Part shown: positions 43,683 through 52,757 of the stretch, piece by piece
Numbering within the stretch: the first letter of the stretch is position 1
How the letters are laid out: the number at the start of each line of letters is the position of its first letter
Source: Winogradskyella pacifica
Lineage (GTDB): Bacteria; Bacteroidota; Bacteroidia; Flavobacteriales; Flavobacteriaceae
Direction of reading: 5' to 3'
Assembly: GCF_013403915.1 (NCBI RefSeq)
Contig: NZ_JABFDI010000012.1
Span: forward strand, 1-64,000
Length of the DNA: 64,000 bases
Notes under the pieces: model-generated
What the model saw: the letters and a program-made list of their open reading frames with translations, nothing else
Database searches by the model: none
What the model was told of the DNA's origin: nothing
Translations under genes and position numbers: made by a program

Positions 43683-44204
43683 ATGAAAATCCTACACTTA
43701 CTCAAAATTTTAGTTTTAGTACTTTGCATTGCATCTTGTAGCGATGATGATAACGACAGCTCGCCTCCGCTGAATGACAACCCAGGAATGGTTGCCACGA
43801 TAAACGGAGGCACTTTTGACGATTATAATTTTACAGATGGCACGTACCTAGTTTCCTCAGGAACTAATGGCAATACCATGACTATTGATATTGCAGATAC
43901 TAGCGGAAATCAAGTAACGCTGTTTCTAAATAGCACAGGTGGCTTTAGCTCTGGTACAGTAAAACAAATGGGTAATATGGATTCGGATAACTTTGTAACG
44001 TATAGTCTCATAAGGCAATCTAATCCTCAACTTAGCTATTTCTCTACTTCAGGAAATGTTACGATTACTGAAAACAGAACACATCCAACAGAAACAGGAA
44101 TTAAAATTATATCCGGAACTTTCAACATTTCTGCAACGACTACAGACAATGCCCATAGTACAGTTTTAATCGGTTCTTTTACCGAATTAGAATATGAAGA
44201 TTAA
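43683..44204 (+). CDS. Small lipoprotein (DUF6252-like)
   Basis: A 173-residue lipoprotein with lipobox IASC (Cys19) followed by an Asp-rich spacer (SDDDNDSSPP). The remainder is beta-rich (MVATINGGTFDDYNF, GNTMTIDIADTSGNQVTLFLN), resembling the DUF6252 small lipoproteins of this group. The start at 43683 begins the signal segment; a longer reading from 43626 lacks support. Function unknown. Confidence 0.7.
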   Translation: MKILHLLKILVLVLCIASCSDDDNDSSPPLNDNPGMVATINGGTFDDYNFTDGTYLVSSGTNGNTMTIDIADTSGNQVTLFLNSTGGFSSGTVKQMGNMDSDNFVTYSLIRQSNPQLSYFSTSGNVTITENRTHPTETGIKIISGTFNISATTTDNAHSTVLIGSFTELEYED

Positions 44205-44275
44205 CTAAATATCATGGCAACTATGTTGAATTTGATTCGTTATTTTTAACTTTCAATTTATAAACAAGACATCCA

Positions 44276-44746
44276 ATGAAAATTAACGATAACGGTGTTT
44301 ACATCGATGGTATTGATAAAAAAATACTGCGTGCCTTAATGGAAGATGCCAGAACACCTATTCTTGAGATTGCTCGTAATGTCGGTATTTCTGGTGCTGC
44401 GATACATCAACGTTTAAAAAAGCTTGAAAAATCGGGACTTATCGCTGGATCAAAATTTATAATTAATCCGAAAGTTTTAGGGTATACCACTATGGCTTTT
44501 GTTGGAGTTTATCTCGATAAAGCCATTAGTAATCCTGAAGCCGTAAAGCAATTGCAAAAAATACCAGAGGTGATTGAATGCCATTATACCACAGGAAACT
44601 GGTCTATTTTCATTAAGATTCTTTCTAAAGACAATGAGCATTTAATGCATGTTCTTAATTCTGAAATACAAAGCATAAAAGGGGTTTCTCGAACAGAAAC
44701 GTTTATTTCTTTACAAGAACAGATTAATCGACAGATTAAAATCTAG
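44276..44746 (+). CDS. Lrp/AsnC-family transcriptional regulator
   Basis: A 156-residue regulator. N-terminal winged helix: IDKKILRALMEDARTPILEIARNVGISGAAIHQRLKKLEKSGLI. C-terminal RAM domain: MAFVGVYLDKA ... VIECHYTTGNWSIFIKI. Lrp proteins sense amino acids; with a saccharopine dehydrogenase upstream, lysine metabolism is a plausible target. Confidence 0.92.
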   Translation: MKINDNGVYIDGIDKKILRALMEDARTPILEIARNVGISGAAIHQRLKKLEKSGLIAGSKFIINPKVLGYTTMAFVGVYLDKAISNPEAVKQLQKIPEVIECHYTTGNWSIFIKILSKDNEHLMHVLNSEIQSIKGVSRTETFISLQEQINRQIKI

Positions 44747-44752
44747 TTTTTA

Positions 44753-44783
44753 CAAAAAAAAGCGCTCATCATCGATGAGCGCT
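44753..44783 (-). terminator. Terminator of the aldo/keto reductase gene
   Basis: AGCGCTCATC (44761-44770) pairs perfectly with GATGAGCGCT (44774-44783), followed on the minus strand by a run of T. It may also end the lrp transcript. Confidence 0.85.
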
Positions 44784-44807
44784 ACTTTATTCTATAAGTA
44801 ATACAAA

Positions 44808-45845
44808 TTATGTTGCAGGATTTGGAATCTCAGCATGTACTGCGTTTATAGCTTCCATAATTTCATTAGACAACGAGATATTAATACTATCTATATTTTC
44901 TTCTAATTGTTGAAGGTTAGTAGCTCCAATGATATTACTAGTTATAAATGGGCGTTCATTTACAAAAGCCAATGACATTTGTGCCAATGACATATTGTTA
45001 TCTTCTGCAATTTTCAAATAACGTTTCGTCGCTTCTGATGCATTTGCACTATTATAGCGTGAAAAATGAGAATATACATTTAAGCGTGCATCTTTTGCCG
45101 CTGTTCCTTTTATATATTTCCCAGATAAAACTCCAAATGCCATTGGCGAATACGCTAATAAGCCTATATTTTCTCTATGCGCGACTTCTGCTAAATCTCC
45201 TTCAAAAGGTCGACATAAAAGTGAATACGCATTTTGAATCGTAATCATCTTTGGTAGATTATGCTGCCTAGATTCTTCTAAATAACGCATAGTTCCCCAA
45301 GCTTTTTCATTAGAAATTCCGACTTGTCTTATTTTTCCTGATTTAATAATGTCATCGAGGTTATGAAGAATTTCATTAAAATTATCTTCCCATTTATCAT
45401 TTGAATTATAGTTATAATCGCGCTTACCAAACGTGTTTGTATCTCTTTCTGGCCAATGCAGTTGATACAAATCTATATAATCGGTTTTCAAACGCTTTAA
45501 ACTATCATTTACAGCATCGTTAAGCGCATCCTTACTAAAACCATTAGTTCTAATATGAGCGGTATAATCACCAGTTCCTGCTATTTTTGAACCTAAAATA
45601 ATCTTGTCTCTATTGCCGGTTTTAGCAAACCAATTCCCGATAATACGTTCGGTTTCCGCATACGTTTCTTTTCGTGCAGGTACGGGATACAATTCTGCTG
45701 TATCAAAAAAATTAACTCCTTTATCTAAGGCAAAATCCATTTGAGAAAACCCTTCGTCTTGGGTGTTTTGATTTCCCCATGTCATGGTGCCAAGGCATAT
45801 TTTGCTAACTTTTATTTCTGTGTTTGGTAGGGTTGTATATTTCAT
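44808..45845 (-). CDS. Tas-like NADP-dependent aldo/keto reductase
   Basis: A 345-residue aldo/keto reductase. The start is MKYTTLPNTEIKVSKICLGTMTWGNQNTQDEGFSQMDFALDKGVNFFDTAELYPV, with catalytic Asp49 and Tyr53 (DTAELY), and the PVPARKETYAETERIIG insert is typical of the Tas branch. Lys of LGSKIAG and His of LYQLHWPERDTNTFG complete the tetrad. The physiological substrate is unknown. Confidence 0.92.
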   Translation of the reverse strand: MKYTTLPNTEIKVSKICLGTMTWGNQNTQDEGFSQMDFALDKGVNFFDTAELYPVPARKETYAETERIIGNWFAKTGNRDKIILGSKIAGTGDYTAHIRTNGFSKDALNDAVNDSLKRLKTDYIDLYQLHWPERDTNTFGKRDYNYNSNDKWEDNFNEILHNLDDIIKSGKIRQVGISNEKAWGTMRYLEESRQHNLPKMITIQNAYSLLCRPFEGDLAEVAHRENIGLLAYSPMAFGVLSGKYIKGTAAKDARLNVYSHFSRYNSANASEATKRYLKIAEDNNMSLAQMSLAFVNERPFITSNIIGATNLQQLEENIDSINISLSNEIMEAINAVHAEIPNPAT

Positions 45846-46101
45846 AGCACTTCCTGCGAGAGCAGGAATCTCATTTTAGTTAAACTTAATTTTATAATCT
45901 AGGTTTAGACTGCGCTCAGCATGACATTTTTATACTTAGAATATACTGTAAAAATAAGAAGACCTCACAGGTTTTAAAAACATGGGAGGTCTAAATGTTT
46001 GTTAATATATCATTACGAAACGCTTTTAGCGTCGAGAGAATTTATTTAAATTAAAACTCAAATTCTACAAATTGCTTCGTTTCTCACAATGACATTTCAA
46101 T
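45846..46101. other. Repeat-rich intergenic stretch
   Basis: No gene. It holds the palindrome TTCCTGC-GAGA-GCAGGAA (45851-45868), the 12-mer GACTGCGCTCAG (45908-45919) shared with 63274-63285, and AT-rich segments containing GAAACGC and AATGACA motifs of the kind dispersed between genes in this group. Confidence 0.55.
45851..45868. repeat. Palindromic intergenic repeat
   Basis: TTCCTGC, GAGA, GCAGGAA: the same 7-base arms as at 21581-21598. It starts six bases before the aldo/keto reductase start codon. Confidence 0.65.
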
Positions 46102-47061
46102 TTAAATCTCATTTAATAACTTTGAAATCTCATCTAACTTAGGCGTCAATATAACTTCAATTCGTCTGTTTTTTGCTTTCCCTTCAGCAGTATCATTTGC
46201 AGCAATTGGAGCAAATTCCCCACGTCCTGCAGCCGTTAAGTTTTCAGGATTAATTGCATCATTTTCTCTAAGTATATTTACAATTGCAGTGGCTCGTTTT
46301 GCAGATAAATCCCAGTTACCACTCAATTGTGCATTCCCTTTGTATGGTACATTATCGGTATGCCCTTCGATTAGAACTGAAATTTCAGGATTTTCAGCCA
46401 ATACACTTCCTAATTGTTTTACGGCTTGTTTTCCTTGTGCTCCAACATACCAGCTTCCAGATTCAAACAACAATTTATTTTCCATAGAAATATAGACTTT
46501 TCCGTTGCGTTGCTCTACAGTTAATCCTTTACCTTCAAAATTAGTTAGCGCTTTAGAAATCGCATCTTTTAATTTATGCATTGCGGCATCTTTTGACGCA
46601 ATAACATTTTCTAATTCTGCAACACGTTGCGAACGACTTTCTAATTCTTGTTTCAACGTATTTAAACGTTCGTTTTCTGCGGCTAAAGCTTGTTCTTTTG
46701 CTTCTAATTGTGCTAAAAGTTCTCTGTTTTTCTGCGAGTTTTTCGCAATTGATGCAGAACTATTTTCTTCTAAGGCTTTGTAAGACGCTTTTAAAGTTTC
46801 AAGATTTGTTTTAGCTGCAGCATAATCTGCCTGAAGTTTATCGCGGTCAGCAACAGCCGCATCGTAAGCTGACTGAAGTTTACCTAAATCATTATTTAAT
46901 TGGGTTTTATCTTTAGATAAGGCTTCTAACTCATCAGACATACTGCGGTTTTCCTTTTTAAGAGTCGTGTATTTATCTTCAAGATCTGTGTAGATTTTCT
47001 TTGACACACAAGATGAGAATAGTGTAAATGTTAATGCTAAAATTGAAAGTTTTTTAATCAT
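46102..47061 (-). CDS. OmpA-family lipoprotein with coiled coil
   Basis: A 319-residue lipoprotein (lipobox FSSC, Cys18). Residues about 22-165 form a long heptad-rich coiled coil. The C-terminal OmpA peptidoglycan-binding domain reads VLIEGHTDNVPYKGNAQLSGNWDLSAKRATAIVNIL ... GRGEFAPIAAND ... NRRIEVILTP. It should link the outer membrane to peptidoglycan, with the coiled coil spanning the periplasm. Confidence 0.92.
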   Translation of the reverse strand: MIKKLSILALTFTLFSSCVSKKIYTDLEDKYTTLKKENRSMSDELEALSKDKTQLNNDLGKLQSAYDAAVADRDKLQADYAAAKTNLETLKASYKALEENSSASIAKNSQKNRELLAQLEAKEQALAAENERLNTLKQELESRSQRVAELENVIASKDAAMHKLKDAISKALTNFEGKGLTVEQRNGKVYISMENKLLFESGSWYVGAQGKQAVKQLGSVLAENPEISVLIEGHTDNVPYKGNAQLSGNWDLSAKRATAIVNILRENDAINPENLTAAGRGEFAPIAANDTAEGKAKNRRIEVILTPKLDEISKLLNEI

Positions 47062-47123
47062 ATCTCTTCTATTAAGTTGTTTTAAGTTTAGTTTCTATTT
47101 GGGGTTTGTTTTAAATTTTATTT

Positions 47124-47885
47124 TTAAATATCCAATTCTAATAAAATCGGACAATGATCACTATGCACCGCTTCCGTTAATATAACGCTACGTTTTATTT
47201 TTTCTTGTAACGGTTTGCTTACCATGGCATAATCTAACCTCCAACCTTTGTTGTTTGCTCTCGAATTTGCTCTGTAACTCCACCATGAATATTCCTGACG
47301 CTCAGGATGTAAATACCTAAAACTATCTATAAATCCACTGTCTATAAATTCTCCTAACCATTCACGTTCTTCAGGTAAAAAACCTGAAACTCCTTTCATT
47401 TTTGGGTTGTGAATATCGATTTCTTCATGACAAATATTATAATCACCACACACCACCAAGTTTGGTTTTTCAGTTTGAAGTTCATTCAAATACTGCTGAA
47501 TAAGATTCATATATTCAAACTTATGGGACAGTCTAGCATCGTTAGTACCAGATGGTAAATACATACTCATCACTGAAACGCCATCATAATCTACTCTAAT
47601 GTTTCTACCTTCAAAATCCATGGATTCAATTCCTGTGCCGAATTCTATATGATTTGGTTCTTCTTTACATAAAATCGCAACTCCACTGTAGCCTTTTTTC
47701 TGAGCGCTAAACCAATAATTAAAGTTGTAACCCGCTTCTGTAAACACATCTAAATCGACTTGTTCTTCCATGGCTTTAATTTCTTGTAAACAAATTACAT
47801 CTGGCCCTGTTGCTTTTAACCAATCTACAAAGCCTTTTTTTACGGCTGCTCTAATACCATTTACGTTATAAGAAACTATTTTCAT
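47124..47885 (-). CDS. xth: Exodeoxyribonuclease III
   Basis: A 253-residue endonuclease/exonuclease/phosphatase-fold AP endonuclease: start MKIVSYNVNGIRAAVKKG, CLQEIKA with the metal Glu, VVCGDYNICHEEIDIHNPK, WRLDYAMVS and the final HSDHCPI with catalytic Asp-His. It cuts abasic sites in base excision repair. Confidence 0.95.
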   Translation of the reverse strand: MKIVSYNVNGIRAAVKKGFVDWLKATGPDVICLQEIKAMEEQVDLDVFTEAGYNFNYWFSAQKKGYSGVAILCKEEPNHIEFGTGIESMDFEGRNIRVDYDGVSVMSMYLPSGTNDARLSHKFEYMNLIQQYLNELQTEKPNLVVCGDYNICHEEIDIHNPKMKGVSGFLPEEREWLGEFIDSGFIDSFRYLHPERQEYSWWSYRANSRANNKGWRLDYAMVSKPLQEKIKRSVILTEAVHSDHCPILLELDI

Positions 47886-48087
47886 GTGTTTATATTTATT
47901 GTTTTTTAATGGTCACATGCTGTTCGCTATTAATCATCCGTTTGGGTAATTAAAGCTTCAACATGCTCGTTTCATCTCGTCATTTTCTGTTTAACTGCTA
48001 AATTAAATAATACTGTACTTTTACCCTATAATTTTATACTGCATTTAACGATAAAATATTTCCTGCTTTAAGAAGTTATTATTCTAC

Positions 48088-51000
48088 ATGAAATACGCTA
48101 TACTTATTATACTAATTATCGGTTCTTTTAGTGCTATGGCGCAAGAGAACCCAAGTAATTATATAAAAAAGAAAATAGCCGTTAAAGATTCTATTCAAAT
48201 TGATTCAGTTAACATTAACCCTTCCCTATTTAAAGTCAGGACTAATGACAACAAAATCATAGATTCGACTTTATATACCGTTGATTTTGTAAAAGCCATA
48301 CTTCGTTTTAAGCAACCTATTGAAACGGACACCATTCAAATTGAATATTTACGCTATCCAAAATTTCTAACGAATGTGTATCAGCAGTTAGACGATACGG
48401 TTATTATTGAACGCTCATCGGAATTTCAGCAATTATATCAACTTCAAAACACCACCTCTAAAAACAGCTTTATACCTTTTGATGGCTTAACGACTTCTGG
48501 AAGTATTTCGAGAGGCGTAACGATTGGAAACAATCAGAATTCGGTATTAAATAGTGAACTCGATTTACAAATTTCAGGAAAACTAAGCGATAAAGTATCC
48601 TTAAGAGCGTCTATACAAGATGCCAATATTCCGTTGCAAGAAAGTGGTTACTCGCAACGTTTAGATGAATTCGATCAAGTTTTTATTGAGTTATTTAGTG
48701 ACGATTGGAATATACGTGCCGGAGATATCGATTTAGAAAACACTAAAAGTTATTTTGCTAATTTTTCGAAACGTGTGCAAGGACTAATGGTAAGGGCTAA
48801 CCTTAGTGAAAAAACCTCTGTTTTTGCTTCGGGAGCTTTAGTACGTGGTCAGTTTACGACCACTCAATTCACAGCTCAAGAAGGTAACCAAGGACCTTAC
48901 AAATTACGTGGCTCAAACAACGAACTCTATGTTCTTGTGGTGTCTGGTAGTGAAACCGTTTACGTTAACGGAGTACCTTTAGAACGTGGAGAAAACAACG
49001 ATTACATTATTGATTATAATGCTGGCGAAATCATTTTTAATTCTACATTTCCTATTACTTCCGAAATGCGAATTACAGTAGATTATCAATTTAGCGAACG
49101 TAATTATTCACGATTTACAGTGTTTGGCGGAGCTAATTATGAAACCGAAACGCTTAAATTAAATGTGTCCATATATTCTGAAAGTGATGCTAAAAATCAG
49201 CCTTTACAACAAAATCTTTCTACAGAGCAAACGCAAGTTTTAGCAGATGCTGGTGACAATAAAGATTTAATGTCGGCACCTTCTTCAACCCCAGCATCAT
49301 ATTCTGAAAATCAGATTTTATACCGAAAAGAGCTCTTTGGAGGCGAAGACATATTTGTATTTTCTAACAACCCTGAAGACGAATTATTCAGTGTGCGTTT
49401 TACCTTGGTTGGTGCAAATCAGGGAAATTATGTATTGGTAAACACAAATGCCATTAATAATATTTTTGAATATGTGGCTCCTATTGCTGGCGTACCTCAA
49501 GGAAATTATGAACCTATTGTGCAACTGATTGCTCCAGAACGATTGCAAATTGCGATTGTTAATGGACAGTATAGACCAAGCAAAAAAACAGAGCTCTTTT
49601 TTGAATTAGCAGGAAGTAAAAAAGATAGTAATCTATTTTCAAACTTAGATGATGAAAATAATGATGGCTATGCCGGAAAATTCACTTTAAAACAAAGTAT
49701 CATTCAAACCGATAGTTTATGGAATTTATCTGCATTGGTTGATGCTGATTTTATTCAAAAGAACTTTAATACCATACAACGTCTGTACAGAGCAGAATTT
49801 AATAGAGATTGGAATCTAGAGACTTCAGAAACGGATGAGGATAATTTTGACTTCGGAAATCAGTTATTACTCACCACAGGCTTGCGTTTATCACATGCTA
49901 AAAAAGGTTTAGCAACCTATAATTTTGAACATTTAAACTATTCTGAAAACTTCAATGGAAACCGACATCAGGTTACCGCTAATTTGCGTTTAGGTGATTT
50001 TAAGATTTTTACAAATTCTAGTGTTTTAAATAACGAAAGCACAATTAATCGTTCTACATTTTTACGCTCTTTTAATCGTGTGGTTTATGGAAAAAACAAC
50101 AAATGGACTGGTGTAAAATTTGCCACTGAAGATAATGAACAACGCGTTACCGCAACAGATTCGCTTACTCCATTGAGTCAGAAGTTTAAATCCTACGAAG
50201 CTTTTGTTGGTATTGGCGATAGTACTAGCATATATGCTGAAGTTGGCTATATAAAACGTTTTAATGACAGTCTGCGCAACACTAATTTGGAGCGCGTTAA
50301 CAGCTCTAACACCTATTATCTAAAATCTACATTAATTCAGAATAAAAATACTAATCTTCAATTGTTTGTAAATTACAGAGATTTAAAATCAGAGGATAGT
50401 ACTATTGAAGACGAACAAAGTTTGAATAGTCGCTTAAATTTTAGTCAGAAGCTATTTAACAATCTCGTTTTATGGAATACTAATTTCGAAACGAATTCTG
50501 GAACCTTAGCACAACAAGATTTTACTTATGTCGAAGTCGAAGACGGACAAGGAGCTTACACATGGATTGATTACAACGAGAATAACATACAAGAATTAAA
50601 CGAATTTGAAATTGCCCAATTTACCGATCAAGGTAGTTACATCCGTGTGTTATTACCCAATCAAGTATTTGTGCGCACCCATCAAAATCGCTTAAGTCAA
50701 ACCCTTACTTTTAACCCACAACAATGGACTAAATCGGAGAATAAAACCGAAAAATTCTTTTCGCATTTTTATAATCAAACCTCATATTTAATAGATCGAA
50801 AAATAAAACGAGATGGCAATAATTTTAATCTCAATCCATTTAAAGACGACGAAGAAAATCAGTTAGCATTAAACAACAGCGTGCGAAATGTATTGTTTTA
50901 CAATAGAGGAAAACAACACTATACAACAAGTTATACCTTTTTAACAAATACTAGTAGAAACTTATTATCTATAGGCTCTCAAGAAAACAGCTTAACCAAT

Positions 51001-51513
51001 CACCAACTCAATTTTAATCATAAATTTTCTACAAATTGGTTAGCAAATATGTTGAGTACTTTTGGAAATAATGAGAGTATAAGTGAAAATTTCACCAACC
51101 GAAATTTCAATATTGAAGAAACCAGATTTCAACCAAAATTATCATATCTCTTTAATGAGAATGCACAATTTGATGTGTTTTACCAATACACTTCCAAAGA
51201 AAACACTATAGGAAGTTTAGAAACCTTAGCGCAGAATAATTACGGTTTGTCTTTTACGTATAACAATGCTCAAAAAATAGCACTAACAGGTGAATTTAAC
51301 TTTTATAAAAATGAATTTGAAGGGAATACCAATTCTCCTGTAGCTTATGAAATTCTTGAAGGTTTACAGCCCGGAAAAAACTTTACATGGAGTTTACTAG
51401 CACAGAAAAAACTGACCAAATATTTAGATTTGAATTTAAATTATTTTGGACGTAAATCTGAGACCTCTAAAATGATTCATACAGGTACGGTTCAATTAAA
51501 GGCTTATTTTTAG
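48088..51513 (+). CDS. Large predicted outer-membrane barrel protein of unknown function
   Basis: A 1141-residue exported protein with signal peptide MKYAILIILIIGSFSAMAQ. Residues about 120-330 contain SRGVTIGNNQNSVLNSELDLQISGKLSDKVSLRASIQDANIPLQ and NVNGVPLERG-like NDYIIDYNAGEIIFN, seen in a conserved family of large envelope proteins in this phylum. The rest is dominated by alternating aromatic/polar beta strands ending in Phe (VQLKAYF), as in outer-membrane barrels. It could be a porin, a translocon or a surface scaffold. It is monocistronic or leads the monooxygenase gene 91 bases downstream. Confidence 0.7.
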   Translation: MKYAILIILIIGSFSAMAQENPSNYIKKKIAVKDSIQIDSVNINPSLFKVRTNDNKIIDSTLYTVDFVKAILRFKQPIETDTIQIEYLRYPKFLTNVYQQLDDTVIIERSSEFQQLYQLQNTTSKNSFIPFDGLTTSGSISRGVTIGNNQNSVLNSELDLQISGKLSDKVSLRASIQDANIPLQESGYSQRLDEFDQVFIELFSDDWNIRAGDIDLENTKSYFANFSKRVQGLMVRANLSEKTSVFASGALVRGQFTTTQFTAQEGNQGPYKLRGSNNELYVLVVSGSETVYVNGVPLERGENNDYIIDYNAGEIIFNSTFPITSEMRITVDYQFSERNYSRFTVFGGANYETETLKLNVSIYSESDAKNQPLQQNLSTEQTQVLADAGDNKDLMSAPSSTPASYSENQILYRKELFGGEDIFVFSNNPEDELFSVRFTLVGANQGNYVLVNTNAINNIFEYVAPIAGVPQGNYEPIVQLIAPERLQIAIVNGQYRPSKKTELFFELAGSKKDSNLFSNLDDENNDGYAGKFTLKQSIIQTDSLWNLSALVDADFIQKNFNTIQRLYRAEFNRDWNLETSETDEDNFDFGNQLLLTTGLRLSHAKKGLATYNFEHLNYSENFNGNRHQVTANLRLGDFKIFTNSSVLNNESTINRSTFLRSFNRVVYGKNNKWTGVKFATEDNEQRVTATDSLTPLSQKFKSYEAFVGIGDSTSIYAEVGYIKRFNDSLRNTNLERVNSSNTYYLKSTLIQNKNTNLQLFVNYRDLKSEDSTIEDEQSLNSRLNFSQKLFNNLVLWNTNFETNSGTLAQQDFTYVEVEDGQGAYTWIDYNENNIQELNEFEIAQFTDQGSYIRVLLPNQVFVRTHQNRLSQTLTFNPQQWTKSENKTEKFFSHFYNQTSYLIDRKIKRDGNNFNLNPFKDDEENQLALNNSVRNVLFYNRGKQHYTTSYTFLTNTSRNLLSIGSQENSLTNHQLNFNHKFSTNWLANMLSTFGNNESISENFTNRNFNIEETRFQPKLSYLFNENAQFDVFYQYTSKENTIGSLETLAQNNYGLSFTYNNAQKIALTGEFNFYKNEFEGNTNSPVAYEILEGLQPGKNFTWSLLAQKKLTKYLDLNLNYFGRKSETSKMIHTGTVQLKAYF

Positions 51514-51604
51514 AGAACCGCAAAAGCTTTCAAATACATACCCTTACAATTTGTTTAAAACCGTTAAAAACGGTATACTGTCAGAATAATAACAAAACAC
51601 AGTA

Positions 51605-52639
51605 ATGAAAGACTTTGTAATAGTAGGTGCTGCGCAAGCAGGCCTCTCTATGGCTTATTTTCTTAAACAAAATCAGAAAGATTTCTTGATCATTGACAGA
51701 GAAGACGAAATTGGTGCGTCGTGGCTAAACCGGTGGGATACTTTAAAATTATTTACGCCTACTGAGTTTAATCATTTAATAGGAATGCCGTTTCCTGCTC
51801 CAAAAGGTCATTATCCGGATAAATACGAAGTAGCAGCCTATTTTAAGAGCTATGTAGAAAAATTTGATTTTCCTCTACAATTAAATACTCTAGCAGAACG
51901 TATTGAAAAAAAGGATAAGCACTTTATCATAAAAACGAATAAGCAAGAAATAACTTGCAGACATGTTATTGTCGCTACAGGACCATTTCATATTCCATAC
52001 ACCCCAAAATTTCACAATAAGCTTTCGGACAGTATCTATCAGGTGCATAGTAATTATTACAAAAACTCGGATCAATTACAAAAAGGGTCTACTTTGGTTG
52101 TGGGTGGTGGAGATAGTGGATTTCAAATTCTGGATGAGATCTCTAGCAATACATCGAATACCACATATTTTTCAGGAAGTACTGATATTAGAACACTCCC
52201 CCAAGAATTTTTAGGTAAAACCTTATGGTGGTGGTTTACAAAAACAGGATTTTTAAGTTTTAGTAAAAACTCATGGATTGGAAAAAAAATTAATCAATCT
52301 AAGCAACCTATCATTGGTACGGACGTAAAAACGATTATAAAACGCGATAATGTTACGCTTGTTGGTCATACCATGGACGCAGATTTAAACACTATAAAAA
52401 CCGCAACAGCAGAACTTACAGATGTTAAAAATATAGTTTGGGCTACGGGCTACAAACCTAATTTTGAATGGATAGATAATTTAGAACTTACCGATGATGG
52501 GTATCCAAAACATCATAGAGGAATTAGTACTACAGAAGGACTCTATTTTATCGGATTACCATGGTTACACACAAGAGGTTCTGCCACATTGGGCGGTATA
52601 AAAAAGGATGCGGCTTATTTAGCTAATAAAATTTTATAG
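51605..52639 (+). CDS. Flavin-containing monooxygenase-like oxidoreductase
   Basis: A 344-residue FAD/NADPH protein. FAD motif VIVGAAQAGLSMAYFL, FMO-type IGASWLNRWDTLKLFTPTEF, NADPH motif LVVGGGDSGFQIL and late NIVWATGYKPNFEWI are in order. It matches the CzcO/FMO-like family. Substrate unknown. It is followed by a bidirectional terminator shared with glyS. Confidence 0.88.
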   Translation: MKDFVIVGAAQAGLSMAYFLKQNQKDFLIIDREDEIGASWLNRWDTLKLFTPTEFNHLIGMPFPAPKGHYPDKYEVAAYFKSYVEKFDFPLQLNTLAERIEKKDKHFIIKTNKQEITCRHVIVATGPFHIPYTPKFHNKLSDSIYQVHSNYYKNSDQLQKGSTLVVGGGDSGFQILDEISSNTSNTTYFSGSTDIRTLPQEFLGKTLWWWFTKTGFLSFSKNSWIGKKINQSKQPIIGTDVKTIIKRDNVTLVGHTMDADLNTIKTATAELTDVKNIVWATGYKPNFEWIDNLELTDDGYPKHHRGISTTEGLYFIGLPWLHTRGSATLGGIKKDAAYLANKIL

Positions 52640-52683
52640 TGATAACTATTTCGGTATTTACCTAATTAGATCCTTTAGAAAAT

Positions 52684-52720
52684 AAAAAAACACCCAAACT
52701 TTAAAAGCTTGGGTGTTTTA
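52684..52720. terminator. Bidirectional terminator
   Basis: AAACACCCAA (52688-52697) pairs with TTGGGTGTTT (52709-52718), with inner CTTT/AAAG pairs and A/T runs on both sides. Confidence 0.85.
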
Positions 52721-52731
52721 ATTTATATCAG

Positions 52732-52751
52732 ATTCCTGCTTTTACAGGAAT
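52732..52751. repeat. Palindromic intergenic repeat
   Basis: ATTCCTG and CAGGAAT around CTTTTA: a relative of the TTCCTGC/GCAGGAA repeats at 21580-21599 and 45851-45868. It sits seven bases past the glyS stop and may help stop its transcript. Confidence 0.55.
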
Positions 52752-52757
52752 TTGTAA

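Noticed and set aside
46284-46783. Plus-strand frames inside the OmpA-family gene
   Set aside because: They are shadows of a well-supported minus-strand gene with a lipobox and an OmpA domain.
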